In this document: positions 10,247-19,820 of the stretch, one piece after another
How the letters are laid out: each line of letters begins with the position of its first letter
Numbering within the stretch: position 1 is the first letter of the stretch
Source of the DNA: Verrucomicrobiota bacterium
GTDB taxonomy: Bacteria > Verrucomicrobiota > Verrucomicrobiia > Limisphaerales > PALSA-1396
Assembly (NCBI GenBank): GCA_016200005.1
Contig: JACQFP010000061.1
Span: forward strand, 1 to 64,000
DNA length: 64,000 nt
Direction of reading: 5' to 3'
Program-made: the position numbers and the translations under genes
The notes under the pieces: generated by a model
Databases searched by the model: none
What the model was told of the DNA's origin: nothing
The model's input: only the letters and a program-made list of their open reading frames with translations

Positions 10247-12046
10247 ATGAAGCGCACGCATCACTGCAACGAACTTCGCCCGGCCCACATCGGGCAGACC
10301 GCGACCTTGTCCGGCTGGGTCCATTCCCGTCGCGACCTGGGCGGCCTCATCTTCATCGACATCCGCGACCGCGAGGGGCGCACCCAGACGGTGTTCGATC
10401 CGTCGGATTTGCCAAAAGAACTTTTTGAGCGCGCCGCCGCGCTGCGCAGCGAATGTGTCATCAGCGTCACCGGCAAAGTCCGCCAACGACCCGAAGGCAC
10501 GAACAATCCCAAGATAGCCACGGGCGAAATTGAAGTCATGGCGAAGGAAATGGAAGTGCTGAACATGGCCGATGTGCTGCCGTTTCCGGTGGACGATCCC
10601 GAAGTGGCGAGCAAGGTGAATGAAGAGTTGCGCCTCAAATATCGCTACCTTGATTTGCGTCGCCCGGAGATGGCGCGCAATCTCCGCCTCCGCAGCAAAG
10701 TCGCCACCGCCACGCGGGTCTTCATGGACGAGCAGGGCTTTCTCGAGGTCGAAACGCCCTTGTTATTCAAGTCCACACCCGAAGGCGCGCGCGAATTTCT
10801 CGTGCCGAGCCGCGTCACTCCCGGAAGTTTTTATGCGCTGCCGCAGTCGCCTCAGCAATTCAAACAAATCCTGATGGTCGGCGGTGTGGAAAAATATTTT
10901 CAACTGGCCCGTTGCTTTCGCGACGAAGACCAGCGCGCCGACCGCCAACTGGAATTCACGCAGATTGACATCGAGATGAGCTTCATCGAGCGCGAGGACA
11001 TTTACGCGCTGATTGAAGGTCTGCTGAAGCGCGTCTGGAAGGTCGCGCTCAACCTGGACGTGCCGACGCCTTTCAAACGCCTGACGTTTCAGGAAGCCAT
11101 GAACCGTTACGGTATCGACAAGCCGGACACTCGTTTCGGCATGGAACTGGTGGACTTCACCGAGGAATTTCGCGCGAGCACGTTCAAAGTGTTCAGCGGC
11201 GCGGTCGCAAATGGCGGCGTGGTGAAGGCGCTCAACGCCAAGGGTCTCGCCGGCGCGACGCAAGGCCAGATTGAAACGATGACCGAATACGCCAAGAGCT
11301 TCGGCGCGAAAGGGCTGGCGTTCATCAAGGTCGAAGGTGGCGAATGGAAATCGCCCATCGTGAAATTCTTCAATGATGCCGAGAAAGCCGCGCTCACGAA
11401 AAAGCTGGCCATCGAGGAAGGCGATTTGGTTTTGTTCGCCGCCGATCAATGGCTCAACGCCTGCGAAATCCTCGGCAAGATTCGCCTCTACTGCGCCGAC
11501 GTTTTGAAGGCGCAAGGCAAGCTGACCATTCCCGCCGACCGCTACGATTTCCTATGGGTGATCGAGTTCCCGCTGCTCGGTTTTGACCGCGAGCAGAACC
11601 GCTGGTATTCGAGCCATCATCCGTTCACTGCGCCGGTGGCCGAGGACATTCCTTTTCTAAAGACCGACCCGAAGAAAGTTCGCGGCCAGCACTACGACAT
11701 CGTGGTGAACGGCACGGAACTCGGCGGCGGTTCGATTCGTATCCATCGCCCCGACGTGCAAAAGACCGTGTTCGAGGAAGTGCTGCAAATCCCGCCGGAG
11801 ATGGTGAAGGCGCGTTTTGGTTACATGCTGGAGGCGTTTCGTTATGGTGCGCCGCCACATGGCGGCATCGCGCTCGGCTTTGATCGGCTCATCGCAATTC
11901 TCTGCGGCACACCAAGTATTCGCGATGTGATTGCGTTTCCGAAAACGGCGAAAGGCGCTGACCTGATGACCGATTCACCAGCGGCGGTTGAGCCAAAACA
12001 ACTGCGCGATCTGCATATTGAATTGAAAGTGGCGAAAAAGGAGTAG
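10247..12046 (+). CDS. aspS: Aspartate--tRNA ligase
   Basis: Charges tRNA-Asp (or tRNA-Asp/Asn in a non-discriminating enzyme) in the cytoplasm. The 599-residue length matches bacterial AspRS. The N-terminal OB fold carries GWVHSRRDLGGLIFIDIRDR. Class II motif 1 is around RPEMARNLRLRSK and motif 2 is FRDEDQRADRQLEFTQID. The bacterial GAD insertion spans roughly residues 300-420, and motif 3 is GIALGFDRLIAILCG. The ATG at 10247 follows directly after the palindromic repeat. Convergent with rex. Nothing unusual in length or key residues. Confidence 0.97.
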   Translation: MKRTHHCNELRPAHIGQTATLSGWVHSRRDLGGLIFIDIRDREGRTQTVFDPSDLPKELFERAAALRSECVISVTGKVRQRPEGTNNPKIATGEIEVMAKEMEVLNMADVLPFPVDDPEVASKVNEELRLKYRYLDLRRPEMARNLRLRSKVATATRVFMDEQGFLEVETPLLFKSTPEGAREFLVPSRVTPGSFYALPQSPQQFKQILMVGGVEKYFQLARCFRDEDQRADRQLEFTQIDIEMSFIEREDIYALIEGLLKRVWKVALNLDVPTPFKRLTFQEAMNRYGIDKPDTRFGMELVDFTEEFRASTFKVFSGAVANGGVVKALNAKGLAGATQGQIETMTEYAKSFGAKGLAFIKVEGGEWKSPIVKFFNDAEKAALTKKLAIEEGDLVLFAADQWLNACEILGKIRLYCADVLKAQGKLTIPADRYDFLWVIEFPLLGFDREQNRWYSSHHPFTAPVAEDIPFLKTDPKKVRGQHYDIVVNGTELGGGSIRIHRPDVQKTVFEEVLQIPPEMVKARFGYMLEAFRYGAPPHGGIALGFDRLIAILCGTPSIRDVIAFPKTAKGADLMTDSPAAVEPKQLRDLHIELKVAKKE

Positions 12047-12080
12047 GGTTGTCCGCCCACGTGTCGAAATTGCCGTCGAA

Positions 12081-12713
12081 TCAATCCTGAATAAAATAAC
12101 TCAGGTTCTCCAGTTCGCTGGCGAGATTGACGTTGTTGACCATGACTTCCTCTGGCACGTGAAGGACGATCGGGGCGAAATTCAAAATGCCCGTGATGCC
12201 GCATTGCACGAGTGTGTTGGTCACTTCCTGCGCGACGGAAGCGGGCACGGTCAGAATGGCCATGCGCACGCGACGTTTGCTCACGAGTTCCGGCAGGTCG
12301 TCCATCTCCAGCACCGGCTGGGTGATTTTTTTATCGCGCCTCGGTTTCGCATCAATGTCGAACGCCGCCACAATTTCAAATCCTTCCTGTTCGAACCCGC
12401 GATAGGAAAGCAGGGCGAGACCGAGATTGCCGACGCCGACGAGGATGACCGGCTGGAGGCTTTTGGTGCCCAGCACATCGGAAATCATTTGCGAAAGTTG
12501 CTCGACGTCGTATCCAAGCCCGCGCGTGCCGAATTGACCGAAGTAGGTGAGGTCCTTTCGGAGTTGGGTTGATTTCACACCGGCGACGGTGGCCAACGCT
12601 TCGCTGGACACCGTGCGAATGGCATTGTCCTTGAGTCGTGCGAGGCAACGCAGATAAACCGACAGCCGATAAATCGTCTTGCGCGGAATTTCAGGGCGAT
12701 CGTTTCTTTTCAA
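12081..12713 (-). CDS. rex: Redox-sensing transcriptional repressor Rex
   Basis: A 210-residue DNA-binding repressor that senses the NADH/NAD+ ratio. The N-terminal winged helix includes IPRKTIYRLSVYLRCL and SSEALATVAGVKSTQLRKDL, followed by the family-typical YFGQFGTRGLGYDV. The Rossmann domain carries GVGNLGLALLSYRGFEQEGF and IVAAFDID. The domain-swapped C-terminal helix is the last 20 residues (NNVNLASELENLSYFIQD). It stands alone between aspS (convergent) and pheT (divergent). No clear TTGTG-N6-CACAA operator is visible nearby, so its targets are not shown by this window. Confidence 0.95.
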   Translation of the reverse strand: MKRNDRPEIPRKTIYRLSVYLRCLARLKDNAIRTVSSEALATVAGVKSTQLRKDLTYFGQFGTRGLGYDVEQLSQMISDVLGTKSLQPVILVGVGNLGLALLSYRGFEQEGFEIVAAFDIDAKPRRDKKITQPVLEMDDLPELVSKRRVRMAILTVPASVAQEVTNTLVQCGITGILNFAPIVLHVPEEVMVNNVNLASELENLSYFIQD

Positions 12714-12983
12714 AGCGGCAAAGGGATAATGGAAAAAAAGTGGGCAAGCAAGCCTGACCAGCAGACAGTGCGCGGCTGAGTTCTCTTTTCACTCGCGCGA
12801 GGTTACTGTTGGCAAGTTTGGATAAACCTGTTACCCATAAGCCTTGCATGAATCGAACAGATTTCACAACGACGCGGCAAACCATTTCGGCCTCGGCTGC
12901 AACGGCGGGCACCGTTCAGGTCGTGACGTGTTTGGGACTGAAGCCGTGATCGTGGGAATCGGCAGCCCTCTTGGATTTTAGTC
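12714..12983. other. Divergent intergenic region between rex and pheT
   Basis: 270 bases without a credible gene. It must hold promoters for rex (leftward) and pheT (rightward). No strong hairpin, T-box-like element or Rex box was recognised. Confidence 0.5.
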
Positions 12984-15440
12984 ATGAAAGTCACCCTGAA
13001 CTGGCTCAGACAATACGTTGATTTCAACTGGTCGCCCGAGGAATTGACCGCGCGTCTCACCATGCTCGGGCTCGAAGTCGAAGGCGTGCAAAAGCTCGGC
13101 GGCGAATTTGAAGGCGTGGTCGTCGCGCAGATACTATCGAGCGACAAACATCCCAACGCCGACAAACTTTCTGTTTGCAAGGTGGCCGATGGACAGGGTG
13201 AACGCCAGATCGTCTGCGGCGCGAAGAACTACCACGTCGGCGATAAAGTGCCGCTGGCCCTGCCCGGCTGCACGCTGCCCACGCCCGCCGGATCACCCCC
13301 GTTCACCATCAAAATCGGCAAGCTGCGCGGCGTGGAATCGCAAGGAATGATGTGTTCCGCCAAGGAACTCGGTCTCGCCGAGGACGCGGAAGGTTTGTTG
13401 ATTCTTCCGACCGGCGCAAAAGTCGGCCAACCCTTCGCTGAACATCTCGGTCGTTTCGCCGGCGATGTCGTTTACGACCTCGAAATCACCCCAAACCGAC
13501 CCGACCTCAACAGCGTCATCGGCATCGCGCGGGAAATTGCAGCCGTAACGGGAAATCCGCTGCGGATGCCGGAATTCAAAATTCAAAATTCAAAATTCAA
13601 AATTGATGAACTGGTCGCAGTCCGCATCGACGACGCTGAGCTTTGCCCTCGTTACACGGCGCGCGTCGTTAAGGGTGTAAATATTGGCCCAAGCCCGGAT
13701 TGGTTGCGTTCCACGCTGGAAAAAGTCGGCATCCGCAGTATCAGCAATGTCGTGGACGTGACGAATTATGTGATGCTTGAAAGCGGCCAGCCATTGCATG
13801 CCTTCGATTATCATCTCATCGCCAAGGGCAAGGACGACAAACCAACCATCGTCGTCCGCCGCGCGGTTGCGGGAGAAAGATTCAAGACGCTGGATGGGCA
13901 AGAGCGCACGCTTACGAATGAAATGCTTTTGATCGCCGACGAACAGCAAGGCATCGCGCTCGCCGGCATCATGGGCGGACAAAACACGGAGATCAACGAC
14001 TCCACCAAGGACGTGTTGATCGAGAGCGCTTATTTTTCGCCAACCCAGATCCGCCGCACGAGCAAGGCCTTGGGCTTGCGCAGCGAATCGAGCTACCGCT
14101 TCGAGCGCGGCGCGGACGTCGGCATCTGTGATTGGGCCAGCCAACGCGCGGCCCAATTGATTCTGGAAACCGCCGGCGGCCAGTTGGCCGGGGACGTGGT
14201 CGATGCTTATCCCCATCCGGTCGAAACTAAAACCGTTTCGCTGCGTGCTGAAAAGATCGCGCAGTTGCTCGGCGTTGCGATTTCGCGAGAGCAGGCGGAA
14301 GCCATGCTGAACAGCCTCGGCTTGAAAACCGCGGTCCGCGTGCCGCAGCCGTTGGACGGTTCGACAGACGCACCGTTGCCGCCGCTGAAATTCCGCATTC
14401 CGACTTTCCGCGTCGATCTCAAGCGGGAGGTCGATTTAATCGAGGAAATCACCCGGCTTTACGGTGTGGATAAGATTCCTGCCACAGCGCCGCGCGACGT
14501 GATTGGCTCAAACGCCTATGACGCGGTGCATGATCAACTGGCGGACGCCCGTCGCATTCTCACCGGCCTTGGGCTTTGCGAAGCGCAAGGACAGACGCTG
14601 ATTTCCAGCACGGAGTGCGGGGTGCGGAGTGCGGAAGCGGTCCGCCTTGCCAATCCGTTGAGTTCGGATATGGACGTGCTGCGCCCCAGCCTGCTGCCCG
14701 GATTGCTCGCTGCGCTGCGCCACAGTCTCACGCACAAGACTGAGGACGTGGCGCTCTTTGAGATTGGGCGGGTCTTTGCGCATCTGGACGGTCCGCCGCA
14801 GGAAGAGCGCCGCGTGGCGCTGGCGTTGACGGGCAGGCGACACCCCAGCTTCTGGAGCGGCGAGAATCGGGAGGCCACGTTCGACATCTTTGATTTGAAG
14901 GGGTTGCTCGAAGAATTCTGCGAGCAGTTCGGTGTGCGCGGATTGACTCATTCCCGTCGTGACGATGACCGCGCCCTTTATCTCGAATCCGCCGCGATCC
15001 TGTTGGGCAAACAAGTCATCGGTGAGTTTGTGCAACTTCAGCCGGTGCTCGCCCGGCGCTTTGACTTGCGGGCTGCCGTGTTGCTGGCGGAACTGAATTT
15101 CGATTTGCTGCTCGCCCGCCGCAACCCGTCCAAGTCGTTCAAGCCGCTCCCACTGTTCCCTTCCATCCGCCGGGATGTCGCCATGCTCGTGCCGGACGCG
15201 ACCACTCACGCAGCCGTGCTTCAGACGGTGAAACAGGCGAGGCCACAAAATCTGGAATGTGTGGAGTTGTTCGATATCTTCCGCGGCAAGAATGTGCCCG
15301 CTGGACAAAAGAGCATGGCTTATGCCTTCACGTATCGCCATTCCGAACGCACCTTGACCGATGCCGAAGTGAACAGTGCCCACGAAAAGCTGGTGGAAAA
15401 GTTCGGGACGGTTTTGCAAGCGGTGATCAGGGACAAATAG
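12984..15440 (+). CDS. pheT: Phenylalanine--tRNA ligase beta subunit
   Basis: An 818-residue large subunit of the (alpha-beta)2 PheRS. Start MKVTLNWLRQYVDF is canonical. The EMAP/OB tRNA-binding domain is at about 40-150 (SDKHPNADKLSVCKV, IVCGAKN), B3/B4 editing at about 205-400 (VVDVTNYVMLESGQPLHAFD, GIMGGQNTEI), B5 at about 405-500, and the C-terminal FDX-ACB domain near FPSIRRDVAMLV and FTYRHSERTLTDAEV. No pheS lies next to it. Two stretches look repeat-derived: about residues 197-206 (FKIQNSKFKI) and 543-553 (TECGVRSAEA), both encoded by low-complexity tandem DNA and absent from the usual family pattern as far as I recall. Confidence 0.96.
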   Translation: MKVTLNWLRQYVDFNWSPEELTARLTMLGLEVEGVQKLGGEFEGVVVAQILSSDKHPNADKLSVCKVADGQGERQIVCGAKNYHVGDKVPLALPGCTLPTPAGSPPFTIKIGKLRGVESQGMMCSAKELGLAEDAEGLLILPTGAKVGQPFAEHLGRFAGDVVYDLEITPNRPDLNSVIGIAREIAAVTGNPLRMPEFKIQNSKFKIDELVAVRIDDAELCPRYTARVVKGVNIGPSPDWLRSTLEKVGIRSISNVVDVTNYVMLESGQPLHAFDYHLIAKGKDDKPTIVVRRAVAGERFKTLDGQERTLTNEMLLIADEQQGIALAGIMGGQNTEINDSTKDVLIESAYFSPTQIRRTSKALGLRSESSYRFERGADVGICDWASQRAAQLILETAGGQLAGDVVDAYPHPVETKTVSLRAEKIAQLLGVAISREQAEAMLNSLGLKTAVRVPQPLDGSTDAPLPPLKFRIPTFRVDLKREVDLIEEITRLYGVDKIPATAPRDVIGSNAYDAVHDQLADARRILTGLGLCEAQGQTLISSTECGVRSAEAVRLANPLSSDMDVLRPSLLPGLLAALRHSLTHKTEDVALFEIGRVFAHLDGPPQEERRVALALTGRRHPSFWSGENREATFDIFDLKGLLEEFCEQFGVRGLTHSRRDDDRALYLESAAILLGKQVIGEFVQLQPVLARRFDLRAAVLLAELNFDLLLARRNPSKSFKPLPLFPSIRRDVAMLVPDATTHAAVLQTVKQARPQNLECVELFDIFRGKNVPAGQKSMAYAFTYRHSERTLTDAEVNSAHEKLVEKFGTVLQAVIRDK
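13571..13604 (+). repeat. In-frame (AATTCAAA)n tandem repeat inside pheT
   Basis: The unit AAAATTC is iterated about four times and is read in frame as FKIQNSKFKI. A related AATTCAAAATG/CATTTT element forms the intergenic repeat at 23583-23658. Confidence 0.75.
14611..14636 (+). repeat. In-frame CGGAGTGCGG repeat inside pheT
   Basis: Three tandem units of GGAGTGCGG / GGGTGCGG type are read as TECGVRSAE. This is a low-complexity insertion in the catalytic-core-like domain, kept in frame. Confidence 0.6.
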
Positions 15441-15718
15441 CGCCCCAGCCCAAGGCTGGTAAAGCGCTCGGGAAAATTGCCAAACCGTCGCGGTTGTTCA
15501 CTCCCAGAGACCCGGCGCAGGTAGTAAACAGTGTTGCAAGTTGCAAGTCTGGCGGTCGGATGTGTTGCAAATTGCATGGTAGCGCCCCCCCGCCATTCCT
15601 GTCCCTTCACAAGGGCAAAACTCTAACTTGCTGAAATTCAAGGAGCTATCGGGTGGCTGCATTTTCTGGCACACGTAACGCTCTACAAATTCCCCGAAGA
15701 CTTGTGAACGAGGTCCGC
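15441..15718. other. Intergenic region after pheT with short direct repeats
   Basis: 278 bases without a convincing gene. It contains GTTGCAAGTTGCAAG near 15533 and a related GTTGCAAATTGCA near 15564, similar in style to the other low-complexity repeats of this genome. No clear terminator is seen. Confidence 0.4.
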
Positions 15719-15967
15719 ATGAAACGAATGCAATTTCAGTTTGACGGAGCGAAGGCCTTGCGCGAAGTCCGACGCAACAACGTCGAATGGCGCGTGGACT
15801 TGGGCGTTTGCAGGGCAATCCAACAAGCAGAATTGACCGACCTGTTCAGAGTGGTTTGCGCACTGCCAAAGGCTGATGCGCGCGCATTTTGCAAGATGGT
15901 GGCCCGCAAACCGGTTGCTCGAAGCGGCCTGACGCTGACGAACCTTGCCAGGAAATTTCCATGTTGA
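15719..15967 (+). CDS. Small hypothetical protein (doubtful)
   Basis: An 82-residue frame starting at ATG 15719 ([17 protein letters not shown]) and overlapping the next start by a few bases. Codon use is acceptable and the product is soluble and basic, with no recognised domain. It could equally be non-coding sequence; the frame also opens farther upstream at 15653. Support is only its length, its position and the close coupling to the membrane peptide gene. Confidence 0.3.
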   Translation: MKRMQFQFDGAKALREVRRNNVEWRVDLGVCRAIQQAELTDLFRVVCALPKADARAFCKMVARKPVARSGLTLTNLARKFPC

Positions 15968-16122
15968 GCTGGACTTTGACATTTCTGACGATCGCATTGC
16001 TGGCGGCGCTGCTGGGGTTTTTCGGCGTCGCTGGCACCGCGGCTGCCATCGCCAAGGCGTTCTTTTTTCTCTTCATGATCATATTTGTGGTTTCCGTGAT
16101 CCTGGGTCGGAGAGATGCGTAA
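15961..16122 (+). CDS. DUF1328 (YtjA-like) small membrane protein
   Basis: A 53-residue hydrophobic peptide starting [20 protein letters not shown]. It has two membrane segments separated by the short loop [15 protein letters not shown] and a charged tail (LGRRDA). This layout and the AxxxGFxGxAGxAAxIAK pattern match DUF1328, a widespread family of unknown role often linked to envelope stress. The ATG at 15961 is chosen because the upstream part of the open frame has no family similarity. An inverted repeat follows about 90 bases downstream. Confidence 0.85.
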   Translation: MLSWTLTFLTIALLAALLGFFGVAGTAAAIAKAFFFLFMIIFVVSVILGRRDA

Positions 16123-16209
16123 GGACAGACGTTGGGCAAAAGCGTTTTGAATTCGAAAATTCGGTCATAAATTTCACTGAAGCGCCAAGGAACTGGGTGG
16201 GTGGATCGG

Positions 16210-16261
16210 ATGGGTGAGTCGTCAGGCAACCGCATCGTGGCGGCCTGACTGACTCACCCAT
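16210..16261. terminator. Long inverted repeat downstream of the DUF1328 gene
   Basis: Left arm ATGGGTGAGTCGTCAGGC (16210-16227) pairs with right arm GCCTGACTGACTCACCCAT (16243-16261) with a one-base bulge around a 15-base loop. It has no T-run, so it may be an mRNA-stabilising or factor-dependent end or a repeat element rather than a classical terminator. The rest of 16123-16461 shows no gene. Confidence 0.5.
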
Positions 16262-16461
16262 GTCCTTTCTCAAATCTTCGGCCGGCTTCACGATTTCCAG
16301 ACGGAACACTTGGCCGGCTCGCTTTCCCCCTCGCCGCCCCGCCCCATCGGTCCCGGTGGAAGGGCTGAAACGGCATCGCCAATTCTCAATATTCTTTCTC
16401 GCCTGCGCGTTCGCCGCCCGCTATGCTTACCGTAAGCCAATGTGGAAGATGGGCTGAACGT

Positions 16462-17805
16462 ATGCGCCTGCTGATTATTGACGACGAAGAAAACATTCGC
16501 AAAACCACCGCTGTGGTGCTGGAAGGAATGGGCCACGAAACGGTCGGGGTCGAAACTGGCACCGCCGCCCTGAGGCAGCTTGAAAAAGCCAGTTTTGATG
16601 TCGCCTTCCTTGATTTGAAATTGAATGGGGAAAGCGGGCTTGAGCTTCTGCCCGAATTGCTCAAGAGCAGCCCGCAGTTGGATGTGGTCGTGTTCACGGC
16701 CTATGCCTCGATCGAAACCGCCGTGCAAGCCATGCGGCTGGGCGCAATCGATTATATCCCCAAGCCATTTACGCCGGAACAAATCCGGCAGGTGATCAGC
16801 CGGATCAACAAAACCCGCAAACTCGAAGGTCGCCTGGCCGATCTCGAATCCCGGCTTTCGGCAGATTCTCCCACTACAGACCTGTCCACTACCGATCCGG
16901 TCGTGCAGAAACTTCTGGATCTGGCGTTCAAAGCCGCCGCCACGCCGGCCACCATCCTGATCACCGGCGAAAGCGGCACCGGCAAAACCGTTCTGGCGCG
17001 CGGCATTCACGAACGCAGCCAGCAAAAGGACAATGCGTTCGTCATCGTGAGTTGCCCCAGCCTCTCGCGGGAATTGCTGGAGAGCGAACTCTTCGGCCAT
17101 GTCAAAGGCGCGTTCACCGGGGCGGTCGGCGAAACTTGGGGGAAAGTCGCGCGCGCCGACGGCGGCACCCTGTTTCTGGATGAGATCGGCGACCTGCCAC
17201 TGGAAATCCAATCCAAATTGCTCCGCCTGGTTCAGGACAAGGAATATGAGCGGGTCGGCGAAGCCAAGCCACGGCGCGCCAACGTCCGGTTGATCGCGGC
17301 CACCAACCAGAACCTCGAACAAGCCGTCCGCGAAGGCCGTTTTCGCGAGGATTTGTTTTATCGGCTGAACGTCATCTCCATCCCGTTGCCGCCGATGCGC
17401 GAGCGCATGGGTGATTTGCGCAAGATCGGTTCGGGGTATCTCCATTTCTTTGCGGCGCAATGCGGCAAGCGCATCAAGGGTTTTTCGCCCGAAGCCGAGC
17501 GGGCCATCCTGCATTATTCCTGGCCGGGCAACCTGCGCGAATTGCGCAACGTCGTGGAACGCGCCGTCATTCTCGCCGGCACAGATCACATTGAACTGGA
17601 TGATTTGCCGGAAAAAATAAGCCAATCCACCACTCAATTCGAGATCAAGGGCGTCGAAGTGGGCGCAAAAATCTCACTGGAAGACCTGGAAAAAGAGCAT
17701 CTGCGGCGGGTGATCAGCCGGACCGCGACGATGGAGGAAGCGGCGCAGATTTTGGGGGTTGATCCGGCCACTCTTTACCGCAAACGAAAGAAATTGGCGT
17801 TATGA
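16462..17805 (+). CDS. Sigma-54-dependent response regulator (NtrC family)
   Basis: About 447 residues. The ATG at 16462 starts the receiver directly ([15 protein letters not shown]); a further ATG at 16423 is less likely. The receiver phospho-acceptor Asp lies near residue 50 ([13 protein letters not shown]). The AAA+ domain has Walker [14 protein letters not shown], the sigma-54 contact loop GAFTGAV, and Walker [15 protein letters not shown]-terminal Fis-type helix-turn-helix ends in [19 protein letters not shown]. It activates transcription with RpoN after phosphorylation, almost certainly by the kinase 112 bases downstream. Targets are unknown, and no -24/-12 promoter was recognised nearby. 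Confidence 0.94.
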   Translation: MRLLIIDDEENIRKTTAVVLEGMGHETVGVETGTAALRQLEKASFDVAFLDLKLNGESGLELLPELLKSSPQLDVVVFTAYASIETAVQAMRLGAIDYIPKPFTPEQIRQVISRINKTRKLEGRLADLESRLSADSPTTDLSTTDPVVQKLLDLAFKAAATPATILITGESGTGKTVLARGIHERSQQKDNAFVIVSCPSLSRELLESELFGHVKGAFTGAVGETWGKVARADGGTLFLDEIGDLPLEIQSKLLRLVQDKEYERVGEAKPRRANVRLIAATNQNLEQAVREGRFREDLFYRLNVISIPLPPMRERMGDLRKIGSGYLHFFAAQCGKRIKGFSPEAERAILHYSWPGNLRELRNVVERAVILAGTDHIELDDLPEKISQSTTQFEIKGVEVGAKISLEDLEKEHLRRVISRTATMEEAAQILGVDPATLYRKRKKLAL

Positions 17806-17917
17806 GTTCGCTCTCCCGTGTGATCCTCGAAGCGTTTAGTAGCAGAAATCTGGCAAGTGACTTGCCTCCCGCTCGTCGCGCCTGGCTTGGACTCGGCTCA
17901 ATCCGTCCACAACGATT

Positions 17918-19735
17918 ATGTTGCGCACGCGCTTGTTCCTGAACCTGGTGCCGTTCGTGGTGATTCTTCTGGCGGTCGGAGTTTATGCCATCGCGCTTTT
18001 CTCGCGCCTCACCGGCAGCGTGGACCTGATCGTCAGCGAAAACTACCGGAGCGTGGTGGCGGCCCAGCAGATGAGTGTGGCGCTGGCGGGAATGGACAAA
18101 GGCATGTTGCTTTGGCGGGAGATGGATCGCGACAACGGCAAAGCCAAGTTCACCGAAAGCCAAAAGCACTTTGAAGAGAACCTCCATCAGCAACTCAAGC
18201 GCATGGCATCGCCCGCCGTCAAGGAATTGAGCGGACAGCTCGCGACCAATTACTACGCTTTCCAACGCACCGGCAACTGGATTCTGTCCCTGCGCCAGCT
18301 TAAATTCCCGGAGGAGGAGTACGACCGCGAAATGGCGCCCCGGCTTCTGGAGATGAAGCAATTGTTGGAAAGAATCACCGACTTGAACAACCAGTCGATT
18401 CTTGCCACCAGACAAAGCCTTAAAGAAAACACGCGCGACGTCACCCGCCTGATGATCATCGGGATCGTGGTCGCGCTCACTATTTCTGGAATCGCCTGTT
18501 ACTATCTGGTCCGTTCCATCATGCAGCCGATTCAATCTTTGACCAAGGCCACCCGCGAAGTGGGGGAAGGCAATCTCGATCAACTTGTTGCCGTCTCCTC
18601 CAAGGATGAACTGGCGCAACTAGCCGAATCGTTCAACAAAATGGCCGTTCAACTCCAGGCCTACCGCCAGGGCACTACGGAAAAAATTGGCCGGTTGCAC
18701 CGCACCATGGAATCGACGCTTGCCACCTTTCCCGACCCCATCTTCGTGCTCGATAAGGAAGGCCGTATTGAATTAAAAAATCCGGCCGCCGAGGCCCTCG
18801 AGGCCAGCCTCAAGCTCAAAGGTGAATTGCCCGCTCGTTTGCGCGTGCTCATTCAGAAGGTGCTGGGAACCGGCGAAAACTTTTTGCCCAACAGCTTCAA
18901 GGAAGTCGTTTCCTTCCGGTTCAGCGGTCATGAGATCTTTTTTCTGCCGCGCATTCTCGCCATGCGAGACAAGGAGAACGTCCTGATTGGCGTCGCCGTC
19001 GTCTTGTATGACGTCACCCGCTTCCGGCTGCTCGACGATGTCAAAACCAACCTCGTGGCCACCGTCAGCCACGAACTTAAAACGCCCCTGACCAGCGTGC
19101 GGCTGGTATTGCATATTTTGCTCGAAAAAACCGCCGGCGCCCTCACGCCGATGCAACAGGACCTCCTCACCGCTGCGCGCGACGACGCCGAACGCCTGTT
19201 GCGAATTCTCAACAGCCTGCTCGACCTGACCTGGCTGGATGAAGGCAACCCCGGTTTGCACAAGGAGGTAATTGCTTCGGCCGACCTGGTCAGCAAGGTG
19301 ATGGAGGGGCTGCGCGAATCAGTGATGACAAAATTTCTGAAGATCAAAAGTGTCGTGGATCCGGATTTACCCGCCGTCATGGTGGATCGCCAGCGGATCA
19401 ACCATGTGTTCACCAACTTTATCAACAATGCCATAAAACATTCCCCTCCCCATGGGGAAATCACCTTGCGCGTGGCGCAGGTCGAGAACAACGGGGTGAA
19501 ATTCAGTGTGATTGACCAGGGCCCGGGTGTTCCGGAGGAATTTCAGGACCGTATCTTCGATCGATTCTTTCGCGTGCCCGGGCAGACCAAACGCGGCGTC
19601 GGGCTGGGTTTGTCCATCGCGCGGGAAATCGTCGAAGCCCATGGCGGACAGATCGGCGTGCGCAGCCAGGCCGGCCAAGGTAGTGAGTTTTACCTCGTGC
19701 TGCCGGCGGTGGAGCGTGAGGCGCTGGTGTCGTAG
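17918..19735 (+). CDS. Membrane sensor histidine kinase (HAMP-PAS-HisKA-HATPase)
   Basis: A 605-residue inner-membrane kinase. TM1 is at about 7-29 (LVPFVVILLAVGVYAIALF). A helical periplasmic sensor of about 150 residues resembles a four-helix bundle, and TM2 is at about 185-205 (IIGIVVALTISGIACYYLV). HAMP follows (SIMQPIQSLTKATREVGEGN), then a PAS domain (LATFPDPIFVLDKEGRIELK). The phosphorylated His lies in TVSHELKTPLTSVRL. The HATPase has the N box (NFINNAIKHSPP), G1 (DQGPGVPEE) and G2 (RGVGLGLSI). It is the probable partner of the adjacent NtrC-type regulator. Confidence 0.93.
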   Translation: MLRTRLFLNLVPFVVILLAVGVYAIALFSRLTGSVDLIVSENYRSVVAAQQMSVALAGMDKGMLLWREMDRDNGKAKFTESQKHFEENLHQQLKRMASPAVKELSGQLATNYYAFQRTGNWILSLRQLKFPEEEYDREMAPRLLEMKQLLERITDLNNQSILATRQSLKENTRDVTRLMIIGIVVALTISGIACYYLVRSIMQPIQSLTKATREVGEGNLDQLVAVSSKDELAQLAESFNKMAVQLQAYRQGTTEKIGRLHRTMESTLATFPDPIFVLDKEGRIELKNPAAEALEASLKLKGELPARLRVLIQKVLGTGENFLPNSFKEVVSFRFSGHEIFFLPRILAMRDKENVLIGVAVVLYDVTRFRLLDDVKTNLVATVSHELKTPLTSVRLVLHILLEKTAGALTPMQQDLLTAARDDAERLLRILNSLLDLTWLDEGNPGLHKEVIASADLVSKVMEGLRESVMTKFLKIKSVVDPDLPAVMVDRQRINHVFTNFINNAIKHSPPHGEITLRVAQVENNGVKFSVIDQGPGVPEEFQDRIFDRFFRVPGQTKRGVGLGLSIAREIVEAHGGQIGVRSQAGQGSEFYLVLPAVEREALVS

Positions 19736-19820
19736 CCAATCCCGCGCACAGGACGGCACCCCGCCCATCGCTGTCAAGGCCCTGGATCGGGAGGTCTTCA
19801 AACCCCCGGCGGTTGATTGC

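Noticed and set aside
12714-12983. A Rex operator between rex and pheT
   Set aside because: No TTGTG-N6-CACAA palindrome could be found; TTTCACAA near 12862 is only a half-site-like match.
16288-17637. A 449-codon open frame on the minus strand
   Set aside because: It lies entirely opposite the NtrC-type regulator, whose motifs are unmistakable; the reverse frame gives low-complexity His/Gln/Gly-rich sequence without domains.
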